Shown here piece after piece: positions 8,373-17,600 of a stretch of DNA of 41,267 nucleotides. The notes beneath the pieces are model-generated. The model did no database searches. It was not told where the DNA came from and saw nothing but the letters and a program-made list of their open reading frames with translations. The translations under genes and the position numbers were made by a program. The number at the start of each line of letters is the position of its first letter. Positions within the stretch are counted from its first letter, which is position 1. The stretch lies in the NCBI GenBank assembly GCA_018648805.1, contig JABGQM010000035.1:3617-44883 (forward strand). The letters run 5' to 3'. The DNA is from Verrucomicrobiota bacterium (lineage in GTDB: Bacteria; Verrucomicrobiota; Kiritimatiellia; UBA8416; JABMPJ01).

Positions 8373-11300
8373 ATGAGATTAAGACCTTATCCATTTGTTC
8401 TCGTTGCCCTCTTGACTGTCATGTTGGCCGCTTGGGCCGACGCCGGCTCGATCGTGATCCCCGCTTGGTCGTTTGCGCGTGGCAACGCCCAGATCCACGC
8501 TGATCCAGCCCAGTATGCCGATGCCGGGCCGGTCGTGGTCAGCGGCGATGCCGAAAGCTGGGGTTGGACCGTTGAGTATGACTTCGAGGTCCCGGTTGAG
8601 GCTAAATACACAGTTCAGATCTGCTATGCATCAGCCGAGTCGCGTCCGGTCAATGTCCGTGTGGACTCGAAGTACGTGGGCACCGCTTGCGACCGCGTGA
8701 CGTTTTCTCCGAAAGACCCGGACTCACCCACGTCAAATAGCAGCGGCGCGACGTGGGACCCAGTATACTGGTGGGGGGGGAAGGTCGCAACGATCTGGCA
8801 CAAGTCGCTACTCAGTAAGGGCAAGCACACGATCAAACTTACCCGACGCCAGCCGCTGCCGCACCTGCTAGCTATACGTATTGAGACCGACGCAGAATTC
8901 CCTGAAGGCTGGCCGCAGCCTCAGTTCAAGGTGCGCGACATCAACAGCATCCCGGCAAAGTGCCGGGCGGCTCTGCTGTCGCCGGACAAGGTTCTGGCGG
9001 CACTGCCACCACCGCTGGTGCTTCCGAAGACGAAGCCTCTCGGATCCTTAAAGATTCCAGCCCATACATTCGATCGCGGCAATGCCAACATCTACGCAAG
9101 CCCCGACCAGTATGTCATGGCCGGCACGTTGACCGGCAATGGCCCGTCTGCTTCAGGCGAGTCGGTGGTCGAATACGACATCGAGTTCCCGGTCACCGCC
9201 GAATATACGTTCCACGTTCGCTATGCGGCCATCGAACCGCGGCCGACAGATGTCTACCTCGACGGCAAGAAGTTCGGCAAGAGCTGCGTCGGCATATCGC
9301 ATCATACGGCGAACTATGTGCGGCCCCACAAATTCCCGGTCAACAGTGAGAGCACGAAGGCGGAAAGCCTTTATGACTATAAGCAGGGAACCGTTCTGAA
9401 GCTGTCGATCGCCCAGGGCAAGCATACGGTAAAGCTTGCCCGACGCGGGCTGCTTCCTCATCTCGTGTCACTGACCTTCGATTCCGACACGGCATTCCCG
9501 AAGGAGTGGCAGCAGTCGGAGCGCAAGACGGACCTGAGCAGACTGCCCGCACCGCAGCGTACGGCCTTTCTGCCTAAGGGCGCCGTCAACGTGGCCGCCA
9601 TGAAGCTGGCCGTTCAGGATGCGATCAAGACCTATGGTTCGCGGTATCCGAAAGGCCCTCAGTATTTGAAGCAACTGTCCGAGTTGGCCGCGAAGCACGG
9701 ATCCGAGGACGCAGCCCCGGAGCAGCTGCAAGAACTCCATGACGAGGCGCGCGCGCTGCGACGCGAAATCATGCTGGCCCATCCGCTGCTCGATTTTGAC
9801 AAGCTACTGTTCCTCAAGCGGTCATCCATCCATTACAGCCATACCTATTCTGGCCCGCAGGGCAACGTCATGGGTGGCAGTCTTTGTGTGCTTTCACCTG
9901 TATCACCGGATGGCAAGGTCACCTCGCTCGTCCCAGAGCTTGAAGGTGGACTGTTTGGCCGGTTCGATTTGTCGTTCGACGCGAAGAAGGTGGTTTTCAC
10001 CTACAAGAAGACGCCCCAGGGAGCGTTCCGTCTCTACGAGGTGGATATCGATTCCCAGGCCGGGATAATGATCCCGGGTAGTCTGCGCCAACTTACCTTC
10101 GGCGGTGACGAGGAGGACAGCGCCCGAGAGCGCCAGGTTGCCGACTGGCTGAGGGGCGGCTTCAGCGACATGTACCCGTGCTATTTGCCTAGCGGCAAGA
10201 TCATGTTCTCGAGCACGCGCGCACAGCGCGTTGTCTACTGTGCGCCGCAGCCGGTGACGACGCTGTACGTGATGGACGCTGACGGCAAGAACATGCGGCA
10301 TCTTTCAGAGAACGTGGTCAGTGAGACGATCCCAACCATGCTGCACGACGGCCGGGTGATCTACACGCGCTGGGAGTATCTCGACAAGGGATTGGGCGGC
10401 GTCCAGAACCTGTGGGCCATGCGTCCCGACGGCAGGGGGGTCGATCACGTCTATAAATTGAACAACAACTGGCCCTCCGGCATGGGCGCCACCCGCGCCA
10501 TTCCGGGCAGTGAGAAGCTCGTGACGGTTGCCGGAAACCACTACCAGCCATCATGGGGCTCGGTTGTGCTGCTTGACGTGCGCCGCAGTCGGCGTACGCA
10601 CGAGGCGATGCACTGCATCACGCCCGATATCCCGTATCGGAGCCGGTACAACAACAATCTGCCGTCCGGCGCCTTCACGGATCCGTACCCGTTCTCGGAG
10701 ACGTTCTTCCTCGCGTCCCATCACGCCGCCGGCGTCACCTATGAGCGCGGCTCGGAGTTTGGGCTCTGCTTACTGGACGCGTGGGGCAACAGTGCGGAGT
10801 TGTATCGAGACCCGGCGATATCGTCCTTTGAGCCCGTGCCGCTGCGGCCCCGTCAGAAGCCACCAGAAGTCGTTGCGGCGGGGATCACTGACCGGGCCGG
10901 TAACGAGAAGAAGACCGGCACCATGTTCCTGCAGGACATATACCAGGGAATGACGGGCATCGAGCGCGGCCGGGTCAAGTATGTGCGGGTCATGGGCGCG
11001 CTGGAGTGGCCATGGGACGAAGTCGGCATGTCGTGGACGCTCGGTAAGGATCCACATCGGAAAGTGATCTACGGCGTCGCCAAAGTGCATAAAGATGGGT
11101 CCGCCTACTTCACCGTGCCGGCGAAAGACAACGTCTTTTTCCAGGCGCTGGACAAGGATTACATGGCCGTGCAGGAGATGGCAACTTACATCAACGTGAT
11201 GCCCGGCGAGACACGCTCCTGTGTCGGATGTCATGAGCCGCGTCGTAACGCGCCCCTGGTTGCCACCAGCCGGCCGATGGCCCTCGAGCACCCCGCACAG

Positions 11301-11768
11301 GCACTCGTACCGCAGCCGGGCGATACGGGGGTCCGGCTTGTCGACTTCACCGTGGATATTCAGTCGATCATCGATCAGCATTGCATCACGTGTCATAGCG
11401 GCAAGAGTCCCAAGGGTCGCCTGGATCTTGCGAATGTGCCGCACAACAAGTTCAGCCGGTCATACGATAACCTCGTTGCCACCGACTTCATCCGCTACAG
11501 GAACCAGGGCGTGGCTGCCAACAAAGCCGTGCCACCGTTGACGCACGGCGCGCGTGCCAGCCAATTTCTAGACATGTTTGGCAAGGGCGCTTCTGCGTCG
11601 ACGCCGGGGCACGCGAAGGTCGTCCTCTCTCGCGAGGAGATGATCAGGATATCCACCTGGATAGATGCCAATGTCCCGTACTGGGGCAGTTATCGCGGCC
11701 CATGGCAGGTCGAGCAAAAGGACAGCCCGGACTTCCGTCTGCTGCCGCTGCCGGTGGCGATGAAATGA
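8373..11768 (+). CDS. Secreted dihaem HzsA-like beta-propeller protein with duplicated N-terminal CBM-like domains
   Basis: 1,131 residues. A signal peptide (FVLVALLTVMLAAWADA) is followed by two similar beta-sandwich modules at about 25-175 and 225-375. Each begins IPA-(W/H)-x-F-x-RGNA and holds an EYD-x-E-x-PV strand and a 'G-KHT-KL-RR' strand, an internal duplication resembling CBM6/35-type modules. A helical link leads to a TolB/PD40-like propeller (about 470-900) with KLLFLKRSS, TFGGDEEDS, YPCYLPSGKIMFSSTRAQ and IYTRWEYLD. I recognise these as the pattern of hydrazine-synthase-alpha-like proteins of PVC bacteria. Two c-type haem motifs follow, CVGCH (C950) and CITCH (C1004). True hydrazine synthesis is unlikely because no other anammox gene is seen; an electron-transfer or redox role on glycans is inference. 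No clear ribosome-binding site precedes ATG 8373. The stop overlaps the next start by 4 nt. Confidence 0.85.
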   Translation: MRLRPYPFVLVALLTVMLAAWADAGSIVIPAWSFARGNAQIHADPAQYADAGPVVVSGDAESWGWTVEYDFEVPVEAKYTVQICYASAESRPVNVRVDSKYVGTACDRVTFSPKDPDSPTSNSSGATWDPVYWWGGKVATIWHKSLLSKGKHTIKLTRRQPLPHLLAIRIETDAEFPEGWPQPQFKVRDINSIPAKCRAALLSPDKVLAALPPPLVLPKTKPLGSLKIPAHTFDRGNANIYASPDQYVMAGTLTGNGPSASGESVVEYDIEFPVTAEYTFHVRYAAIEPRPTDVYLDGKKFGKSCVGISHHTANYVRPHKFPVNSESTKAESLYDYKQGTVLKLSIAQGKHTVKLARRGLLPHLVSLTFDSDTAFPKEWQQSERKTDLSRLPAPQRTAFLPKGAVNVAAMKLAVQDAIKTYGSRYPKGPQYLKQLSELAAKHGSEDAAPEQLQELHDEARALRREIMLAHPLLDFDKLLFLKRSSIHYSHTYSGPQGNVMGGSLCVLSPVSPDGKVTSLVPELEGGLFGRFDLSFDAKKVVFTYKKTPQGAFRLYEVDIDSQAGIMIPGSLRQLTFGGDEEDSARERQVADWLRGGFSDMYPCYLPSGKIMFSSTRAQRVVYCAPQPVTTLYVMDADGKNMRHLSENVVSETIPTMLHDGRVIYTRWEYLDKGLGGVQNLWAMRPDGRGVDHVYKLNNNWPSGMGATRAIPGSEKLVTVAGNHYQPSWGSVVLLDVRRSRRTHEAMHCITPDIPYRSRYNNNLPSGAFTDPYPFSETFFLASHHAAGVTYERGSEFGLCLLDAWGNSAELYRDPAISSFEPVPLRPRQKPPEVVAAGITDRAGNEKKTGTMFLQDIYQGMTGIERGRVKYVRVMGALEWPWDEVGMSWTLGKDPHRKVIYGVAKVHKDGSAYFTVPAKDNVFFQALDKDYMAVQEMATYINVMPGETRSCVGCHEPRRNAPLVATSRPMALEHPAQALVPQPGDTGVRLVDFTVDIQSIIDQHCITCHSGKSPKGRLDLANVPHNKFSRSYDNLVATDFIRYRNQGVAANKAVPPLTHGARASQFLDMFGKGASASTPGHAKVVLSREEMIRISTWIDANVPYWGSYRGPWQVEQKDSPDFRLLPLPVAMK

Positions 11769-13384
11769 GTGATGCCGCAACAACAATCAGGACTCTCATC
11801 GCCGTGCTTCTCACAGTCGCGGTCGTCGCCTCTGCGGCGGAGAAGGCTCCGCTGAGGGACGAGTTCCAGAATCTATACGCGGATTTCGGGCAGAAGACCA
11901 TGGTACGGTTGATCACAATATCCGGACCCAAGGCCGTGACGATGCGCCGAGATCAACTGCCTGGCAAGCAGTGGATGGTGACGACGGGCAGCTACAATTT
12001 CAAGCTGACTATTCAGGACAAGGCCGATTGCAGCATTGAAAGACTGATGGGTAGGCTTGAGAAACTGCCAGCCATATATTTGAGTGCTGGTGTGGCTGCA
12101 TCCGACGATGGGGAAGAGGGCATAGCCGTCTATGCGGACCTCGGCGGGGCAACATCCAGCGGCGGACTGGGGACTATCGACATGCTTCCTACTGCAGACG
12201 CCGCCGCGATGGTCCGCGCACTCGGCCGCGCGCTGGCAGAGGAAGCCACGTCGGAGGACGAGACGGTACCGGAACAATGGGTGGCGGCAAGTAAGAAGGA
12301 CGCTATGCCGGTCTGCGCCGGCGTCAGTTCATCATGGGGCGCAGAAATCGAAGCGTACGCGGAGCTATATGCCGTGTGCATGGTCGCGAAGCAACCATAC
12401 AAACTTACGCTTCTCGGTATTCGTTCGCACATGCGCTTCGCGCTCTGGACAAAGATGGTGGCCAGCCAGGTCCCGATTCTGGGGCAGACGCCAGCGGTGG
12501 CGAAGGTGTCAGAAGCGCAGATCGCCGAAGCGAAGAAATTGGGGGTCCCGGTCGCTTTCACGAATGAGCTCGGCATGAAGTTTGTGCTCGTGCCCGCGGG
12601 CACCTTCATGATGGGCTCACGGGACTCGGTGAAGGACGTTGCACAACGCTGCAACATGCCGCAAGCGCAGAGGGGCTGGTTCGTCGACGAGGCCCCGCGC
12701 CACGAGGTGACGCTCTCAGCCTTCTACATGTCGATCCATGAAGTCACGCAAGGGCAGTACGCTGCGCTTATGCGGCCGAGCGGCGACGACCGACGCCGTG
12801 CAGACTGGCTAATCATGAGGTGTCCCGCGGAGTTCCAGGGAGCGACCACGCCGGTTGTCTTAGTTTCCAGGGACGACTCAGAGAAGTTCTTCAAGGCCTT
12901 GAGCCAGCGAGAGGCGAAAGACGGGCGCAGGTACTCGCTTCCGACGGAAGCGCAGTGGGAATACGCCTGCCGCGCGGGCAGCACGACTCCATTCTCTTTC
13001 GGCGAGACCCTCTCGACCGACCAGGCGAACTATGATGGCGCCTACACCTACGCCGACGGCAAGCAGGGCGAAACGCGCGGGAAAACCGTGGCCGTAGGCA
13101 GTCTGCCTGCCAATGCGTGGGGCCTTCATGAGATGCATGGTAATGTCAGTGAGTGGTGTCATGATTGGCACGCCGACTATGTTGGCGGGCCTGAGGCGGA
13201 TCCCAAAGGGCCGGAGAAAGGCGTTAGAGAGCACGTTATCCGCGGCGGCGCCTGGCGCAGCTATCCCGGTGCGTGCCGGTCCGCATGCCGCCTGCAGGCA
13301 CACTCCAGATTCCAGTCCCACCATGTCGGCTTCCGCGCCGTCTGCGCCTTGCCCGCCTTGCCCGCCAAGCCCGAGAAGAAGTAG
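11765..13384 (+). CDS. Secreted SUMF1 (FGE-fold) protein with a long unassigned N-terminal region
   Basis: 539 residues from ATG 11765, which overlaps the upstream TGA (ATGA), so translation is probably coupled. A membrane-spanning or signal segment (LIAVLLTVAVVASAA) precedes about 230 residues I do not recognise. The SUMF1/FGE-sulfatase domain is at about 270-535: MKFVLVPAGTFMMGS, VTQGQYAAL, LPTEAQWEYACRAG, NAWGLHEMHGNVSEWCHDW, VIRGGAW and HVGFRAVC. In true formylglycine-generating enzymes two cysteines five residues apart follow RGGS(F/W). Here the positions are S499 and C504 (with another Cys at 508), so the copper-binding pair is incomplete. It may be an FGE relative of unknown activity; assignment as the activator of the local sulfatases is not supported by the motif. 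Confidence 0.82.
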   Translation: MSDAATTIRTLIAVLLTVAVVASAAEKAPLRDEFQNLYADFGQKTMVRLITISGPKAVTMRRDQLPGKQWMVTTGSYNFKLTIQDKADCSIERLMGRLEKLPAIYLSAGVAASDDGEEGIAVYADLGGATSSGGLGTIDMLPTADAAAMVRALGRALAEEATSEDETVPEQWVAASKKDAMPVCAGVSSSWGAEIEAYAELYAVCMVAKQPYKLTLLGIRSHMRFALWTKMVASQVPILGQTPAVAKVSEAQIAEAKKLGVPVAFTNELGMKFVLVPAGTFMMGSRDSVKDVAQRCNMPQAQRGWFVDEAPRHEVTLSAFYMSIHEVTQGQYAALMRPSGDDRRRADWLIMRCPAEFQGATTPVVLVSRDDSEKFFKALSQREAKDGRRYSLPTEAQWEYACRAGSTTPFSFGETLSTDQANYDGAYTYADGKQGETRGKTVAVGSLPANAWGLHEMHGNVSEWCHDWHADYVGGPEADPKGPEKGVREHVIRGGAWRSYPGACRSACRLQAHSRFQSHHVGFRAVCALPALPAKPEKK

Positions 13385-13450
13385 CCCGCCCCCAAGCCCA
13401 CCCCCAGACCCGCTCCCTGGCATGTGCCGAATGCTGGGCTGCGCGTTCCG

Positions 13451-13471
13451 TGTTGGCTGTTGGATGTTGAG
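13451..13471. repeat. Degenerate heptamer tract in intergenic DNA
   Basis: Three 7-bp units, TGTTGGC, TGTTGGA and TGTTGAG, occur in the 236-bp gap (13385-13620) between two SUMF1 genes. They have the same 7-bp period as the TAGG/CCTA tracts around the composite repeats but a different fixed core. The rest of the gap holds nothing I can assign. Confidence 0.5.
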
Positions 13472-13620
13472 ATGAGAAAAACTGTGCTTATCTAAGTACG
13501 ATTCGGCTTTCGCTTGCCCTGAGCCATAATGAGCATTGCGGCCATATCCTTTGCCCCTTTGCAGCCATGGCACGCGTGTGTTACGGTGCGCAAATTCTCC
13601 AATTTAAAGGAATCAGCACC

Positions 13621-14628
13621 ATGATGAATCGTAACCTGGTAGCACTCCTCGCCGCGTTTGCCGTGGCGCCGTCTGCGCACGCCGCGGAAGGCATCCCTCC
13701 CATTCCCCCCCCCAAGGCAAACATCTCTACTAAGCAGGTGACGTCCTTCAAGCCCGGTGTCTACGAAGTGCCCGAGAGTCACGGCGTGCTGCTGACGCGT
13801 GTGGCGCCCGGTGCTTTCAAGATGGGCAGTCCACAGAAAGAGATCGGACGCGAAGCGGACGAAACACAACGCAAGATAGTAATCACAAAGCCGTTCTACA
13901 TAGGTATTACGGAGGTCACGCAAGCGCAATACTTGAACGCGATGTATCCGAATCATGTGGAGTACTGTCAGAACAAGGGCCCGTGGGGACACACGCTGCC
14001 GTCGTTCACCGTAGGCGGTCCGTGGGGTGTGGATCGCACCGCCGGCCCCCACGCGGGGCTCAAGTGCGATCACCCGATGGACATGCTCACCTGGGAGGAG
14101 GCCGTCGCATACGCGGCATGGCTCAACCAACGGGAAGCGAAAGCCGGTCGTCTTCCCGAAGGCTACGCATATCGCCTGCCCACCGAAGCGGAGTGGGAGT
14201 ACGCATGCCGCGCCGGTAGCAAAGGCCGGTTCGGCGTAGAAGGCAAGCCTGCGGAGTTCCTGGCCTTCAGTGCGTGGAACTTCGACGGCATCATCATGAG
14301 TCCCTTCGGTCGCCGTAAGCCGAACGCATGGGGGCTATACGATATGCACGGCTCGCTCTATGAGTGGGTGCACGACTGGTACGGGCCGTATGACAAGAAG
14401 CAGAAGAAGGATCCTCAGGGCCCGGCCGCAGGCGACGAAAAGGTGATGCGCGGCGGTTCCTATGTTTCGTACAGTGAGAAAGATGGCGAGTGGGAGACCA
14501 CCGACGCAGAGAAGATGCGCAATATCCGATCCGCATCACGCAACCATTTGCCGGCGGACTACGAACTACCGGTCACGGGGATGCGGATCGTGCTGGGACC
14601 AGAACTCGGCAGGAGGGCAGGACAATGA
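13621..14628 (+). CDS. Secreted SUMF1-domain protein lacking FGE cysteines
   Basis: 335 residues. The start at ATG 13621 (or the adjacent ATG 13624) follows AAAGG at 13606-13610. A signal peptide is clear (NLVALLAAFAVAPSAHA). The body is a SUMF1 fold: RVAPGAFKMGSPQKEIGRE, FYIGITEVTQAQYLNAM, CDHPMDMLTWEEAVAYAAWL, YRLPTEAEWEYACRAGSKG, NAWGLYDMHGSLYEWVHDWY, VMRGGSY and TGMRIVL. The region after RGGSY contains no cysteine, so the formylglycine-generating chemistry of SUMF1 is very unlikely. The stop overlaps the start of the giant HEXXH gene by 4 nt (ATGA, 14625-14628), indicating coupled expression and possibly a paired function. Closest in the window to the SUMF1 protein at 24153-25154. Confidence 0.85.
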   Translation: MMNRNLVALLAAFAVAPSAHAAEGIPPIPPPKANISTKQVTSFKPGVYEVPESHGVLLTRVAPGAFKMGSPQKEIGREADETQRKIVITKPFYIGITEVTQAQYLNAMYPNHVEYCQNKGPWGHTLPSFTVGGPWGVDRTAGPHAGLKCDHPMDMLTWEEAVAYAAWLNQREAKAGRLPEGYAYRLPTEAEWEYACRAGSKGRFGVEGKPAEFLAFSAWNFDGIIMSPFGRRKPNAWGLYDMHGSLYEWVHDWYGPYDKKQKKDPQGPAAGDEKVMRGGSYVSYSEKDGEWETTDAEKMRNIRSASRNHLPADYELPVTGMRIVLGPELGRRAGQ

Positions 14629-17600
14629 CCAGATACCACCTCATAGTGATGAACGCAGCCGTATGCGCCCAACTCTGTGTGGCCGCACCGCTTCAGACTG
14701 AATCGCGTAAGGGCCACAAGACGTACGACTTCTTCTACGACGCTCGCTACCCTGGCTATCGGCGCAGCGATGTGGGGGTCGACAAGGTCTCACAGGAGGG
14801 CGACGGCGATCTCAAGATCTACCACAAACGCAAGGTCGATTGGTGGCCCAAACGGGGCATAGACATTGTTCCACTTGAAGATATCCCCGGCGCACCGTTG
14901 CGTACGTGGACCACCAAGACCGACATACCCGCCAATTACTACATGGAAACGCTGCCACGGGGGCAGTTCAAGGCTCACCTTGTTGGCTTTCGCGGCGTCG
15001 GTGATAGGTACCCGATGGATCCAAAGGATCCGGATTCTTTCCACTGCCCGGCCGTAGTCCTACGCCTCGCAGATGGACGCAAGCGCATCTTCCTGGGCAA
15101 GTACTTCACTCCGGAGGACCGACAGTACATCATCAAGATCTACGTGAAGGAGTGCGAGCGTGTCGCCAAGACGCTACTGCAGGATGAGTATCCTCCGGCC
15201 GGTGAAACGGCCGGATTCCCCTTAGGTGAGGAACACCTTTACAAACCCGGCCGCGTGCGCTTTGACAGCCAGCATTTCAGCGTCAAAAGCGGAGCGCAGA
15301 GCCCCACCGACCGTGCCGCAAGCCACTGGATCAACGTGAAGAAGCAGGCCGAAACGCAGGCGATGCGCAATCACTACATGACCCAGCTTGAGAACTTCTG
15401 GGCCTACATGGAGTACGCCGGCTGTCACATGCGTTTCTGGAAGAGCGCCAGGATGCAGAAGTACACCATCACACCCGGCGGCACGATGTATGACGGATAC
15501 CGGGTTGTGGGAACTGAGCGTGGCGGCGGTGGCGGCGGCTATGGGGGATGCACAACCGGCGGGCCCTGGATCGAGATTGTCTTCCATGAGTGGGGCCATG
15601 GTATGGAGACCGCCAAGATCCTTTCGCTTGGCGGCGGCGAAACCGGGGCCGATGGTTGTGCCATCATGGCCAACCCGGCGGTCGTTCAGAAGACCGGCCA
15701 TCAGATGCTTAAACCTTGGAAGAACCTGTTCCACGGTGCCTATCCCGGTACGGGCGGATACGAGATGCTCGCCGATAACCCGAATTGGGGCTATGCGACG
15801 GTGCCGGCGCTGCTCTCGCTGGCCAGTGATGAAGATCTGACACCCATGCACATCTTGGCGCATCTTGGTGAGGAACGCGGCATATGGGCCGAAGGTGAAG
15901 GCATTCGCGGCATGGGCGACTTGATGGGGCAGATCGGTGCACGCTTCGCGGAGCTCGATTGTCAGCAGGAGTACCAGCTCCGCGGCTGGTACGGGTCGCC
16001 CAAATTCTCCTGCCTCATACCGGTAGACACGGACAAGTCGCTCTATCGGTGTCCGCCCTACGAAGCACCCGAGCCGTTCGGTGTCAACATCTCGCGTCTT
16101 GTCGCCGACAAGGACGCCACGGAGATCACCGTTGATTTCAGGGGGCAGTTCGATCCGGAAACCTATTCCGACTGGCGGGCCTGTATCGTCGCGGTGGGCC
16201 AGGATTCCACGTGTCGCTACACGCCGCTGTGGAATAAGGGCAAGATGACCATGAACGTCGAACCCGGTGACCGCCGGTACTGGCTCACCGTTACGGCAAC
16301 CCCCTCCGCGCTGCTCGAATCTGCCTGCACGCTCTACCAGGGCGCATTCGCCTTTCGCTACCCATACGAAGTCGTGCTGAGCAACTGTCGGCCCGGCAGG
16401 TCGTTGGGCCTCATTGCCAAGGATGGCGCCTACAAGCTGGGCCTGTATGATCGACACCGGGCCCACGATCTCTCTCTGCTGCCCGGTGAGGCTGCGCACA
16501 AGACGTTCATCGAATCACTCCGCAAGGTTGCGGCTGCGGCAGAGCAGGCAATGGAAGATGAAGGGCTCCTGACCAAGGATGTTCGCTCAGCTAAAGACGA
16601 CCGACGGATCGCCACCTTGCGCAGCCGCATGGCACGAGCAGACATGGTTCTGTCGGATCTCGGTGGACATCCGCATCCCAACGGCGGCGGCTGGGTCTCG
16701 AAGACGTCCTTCGCCGCACCCAGCGCATACGTGGGCCCGGGCTGCATGGTCATCGGCGGCGCGCAGGTGCTCGACAACGCCTCACTTGTGAATGGTGCCA
16801 TGGCAATGGGCGAGGGCGCCGTGGTCAAAGACCACGCCAAGCTCAGCGGCAAGGGGGCCATCATCGGATTGGTTGAGGCCGGCGGCTATGCGCGCGTGAT
16901 CCGTCCAATCGCCAACCACATCACCCCTCATATGGACAAGCTGTCGGTCAAGACCACCATCGCGCCGGTTGTGCCCATGCGAATCAAAGAGCTGTCTGCC
17001 AATGGACTTTTCGCGAACTACGATTGCCGTCGGCCAGAGACGGTTCTGTTCGAGGATTGCTTGAAGGAGCGCAAGTCGGGGCCCTTCTACCTTGGATTTC
17101 ACACAGAAGGCAAGGAGGTCTTCTTCGACGGCCTACTCGTGGGCAAGCCGGGCTTTGAAGCATTGGGCCGTGCCGATGGCGCCTTGATCTTTGACGGCAA
17201 GACGCAGTACGCCGAAGCCGATGCCGCCGTGGCCGACCTCGGCGCGATCAGGGTTGTGCTGCGTCTGCGACCGGCGTCAGCAAAGGGTGCGCAGACGCTC
17301 TTCGATTTCGGCAGTGACTCGGCGCATCGTTTCGCGCTGGTCTTACGCGACGGAAAGCCGTCCCTCGAGTGGACCGTTGCAGGAAAGAGCGACAAGGCCG
17401 CCGCGCCCGCGCCCCTCAAAGCCGGCAGATGGGCTGAACTGCGCGTTGAGATCGATGGCCGTAGCGCGGCCGTTTTTGTCGACGACAAGAAGGTCGCTTC
17501 CAAGGCCACTGCGTTCCGTCCTGCGGATGCTTATGTGCCGGGGCTCGGACGCCGCAACTATGTCTTCCGCGCTCGCGACGATGCGCAGCCATCCTACGCC

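Noticed and set aside
8373..11768. Evidence of anammox metabolism
   Set aside because: HzsA-like propellers are widespread in PVC bacteria; no HzsB/C, hydrazine dehydrogenase or other nitrogen genes are visible, and the N-terminus is carbohydrate-binding-like.
11765..13384. Calling this protein the formylglycine-generating enzyme for the local sulfatases
   Set aside because: The first of the two required cysteines is serine (S499), so only the fold assignment is justified.
15222..16499. 425-codon minus-strand reading frame inside a giant HEXXH gene (and similar ones at 22252-23940 and 29974-31491)
   Set aside because: These are mirror frames of GC-rich coding DNA. The plus-strand proteins have clear domains and codon pattern; the minus-strand ones are rich in Arg, Ala and His and have no recognisable motif.
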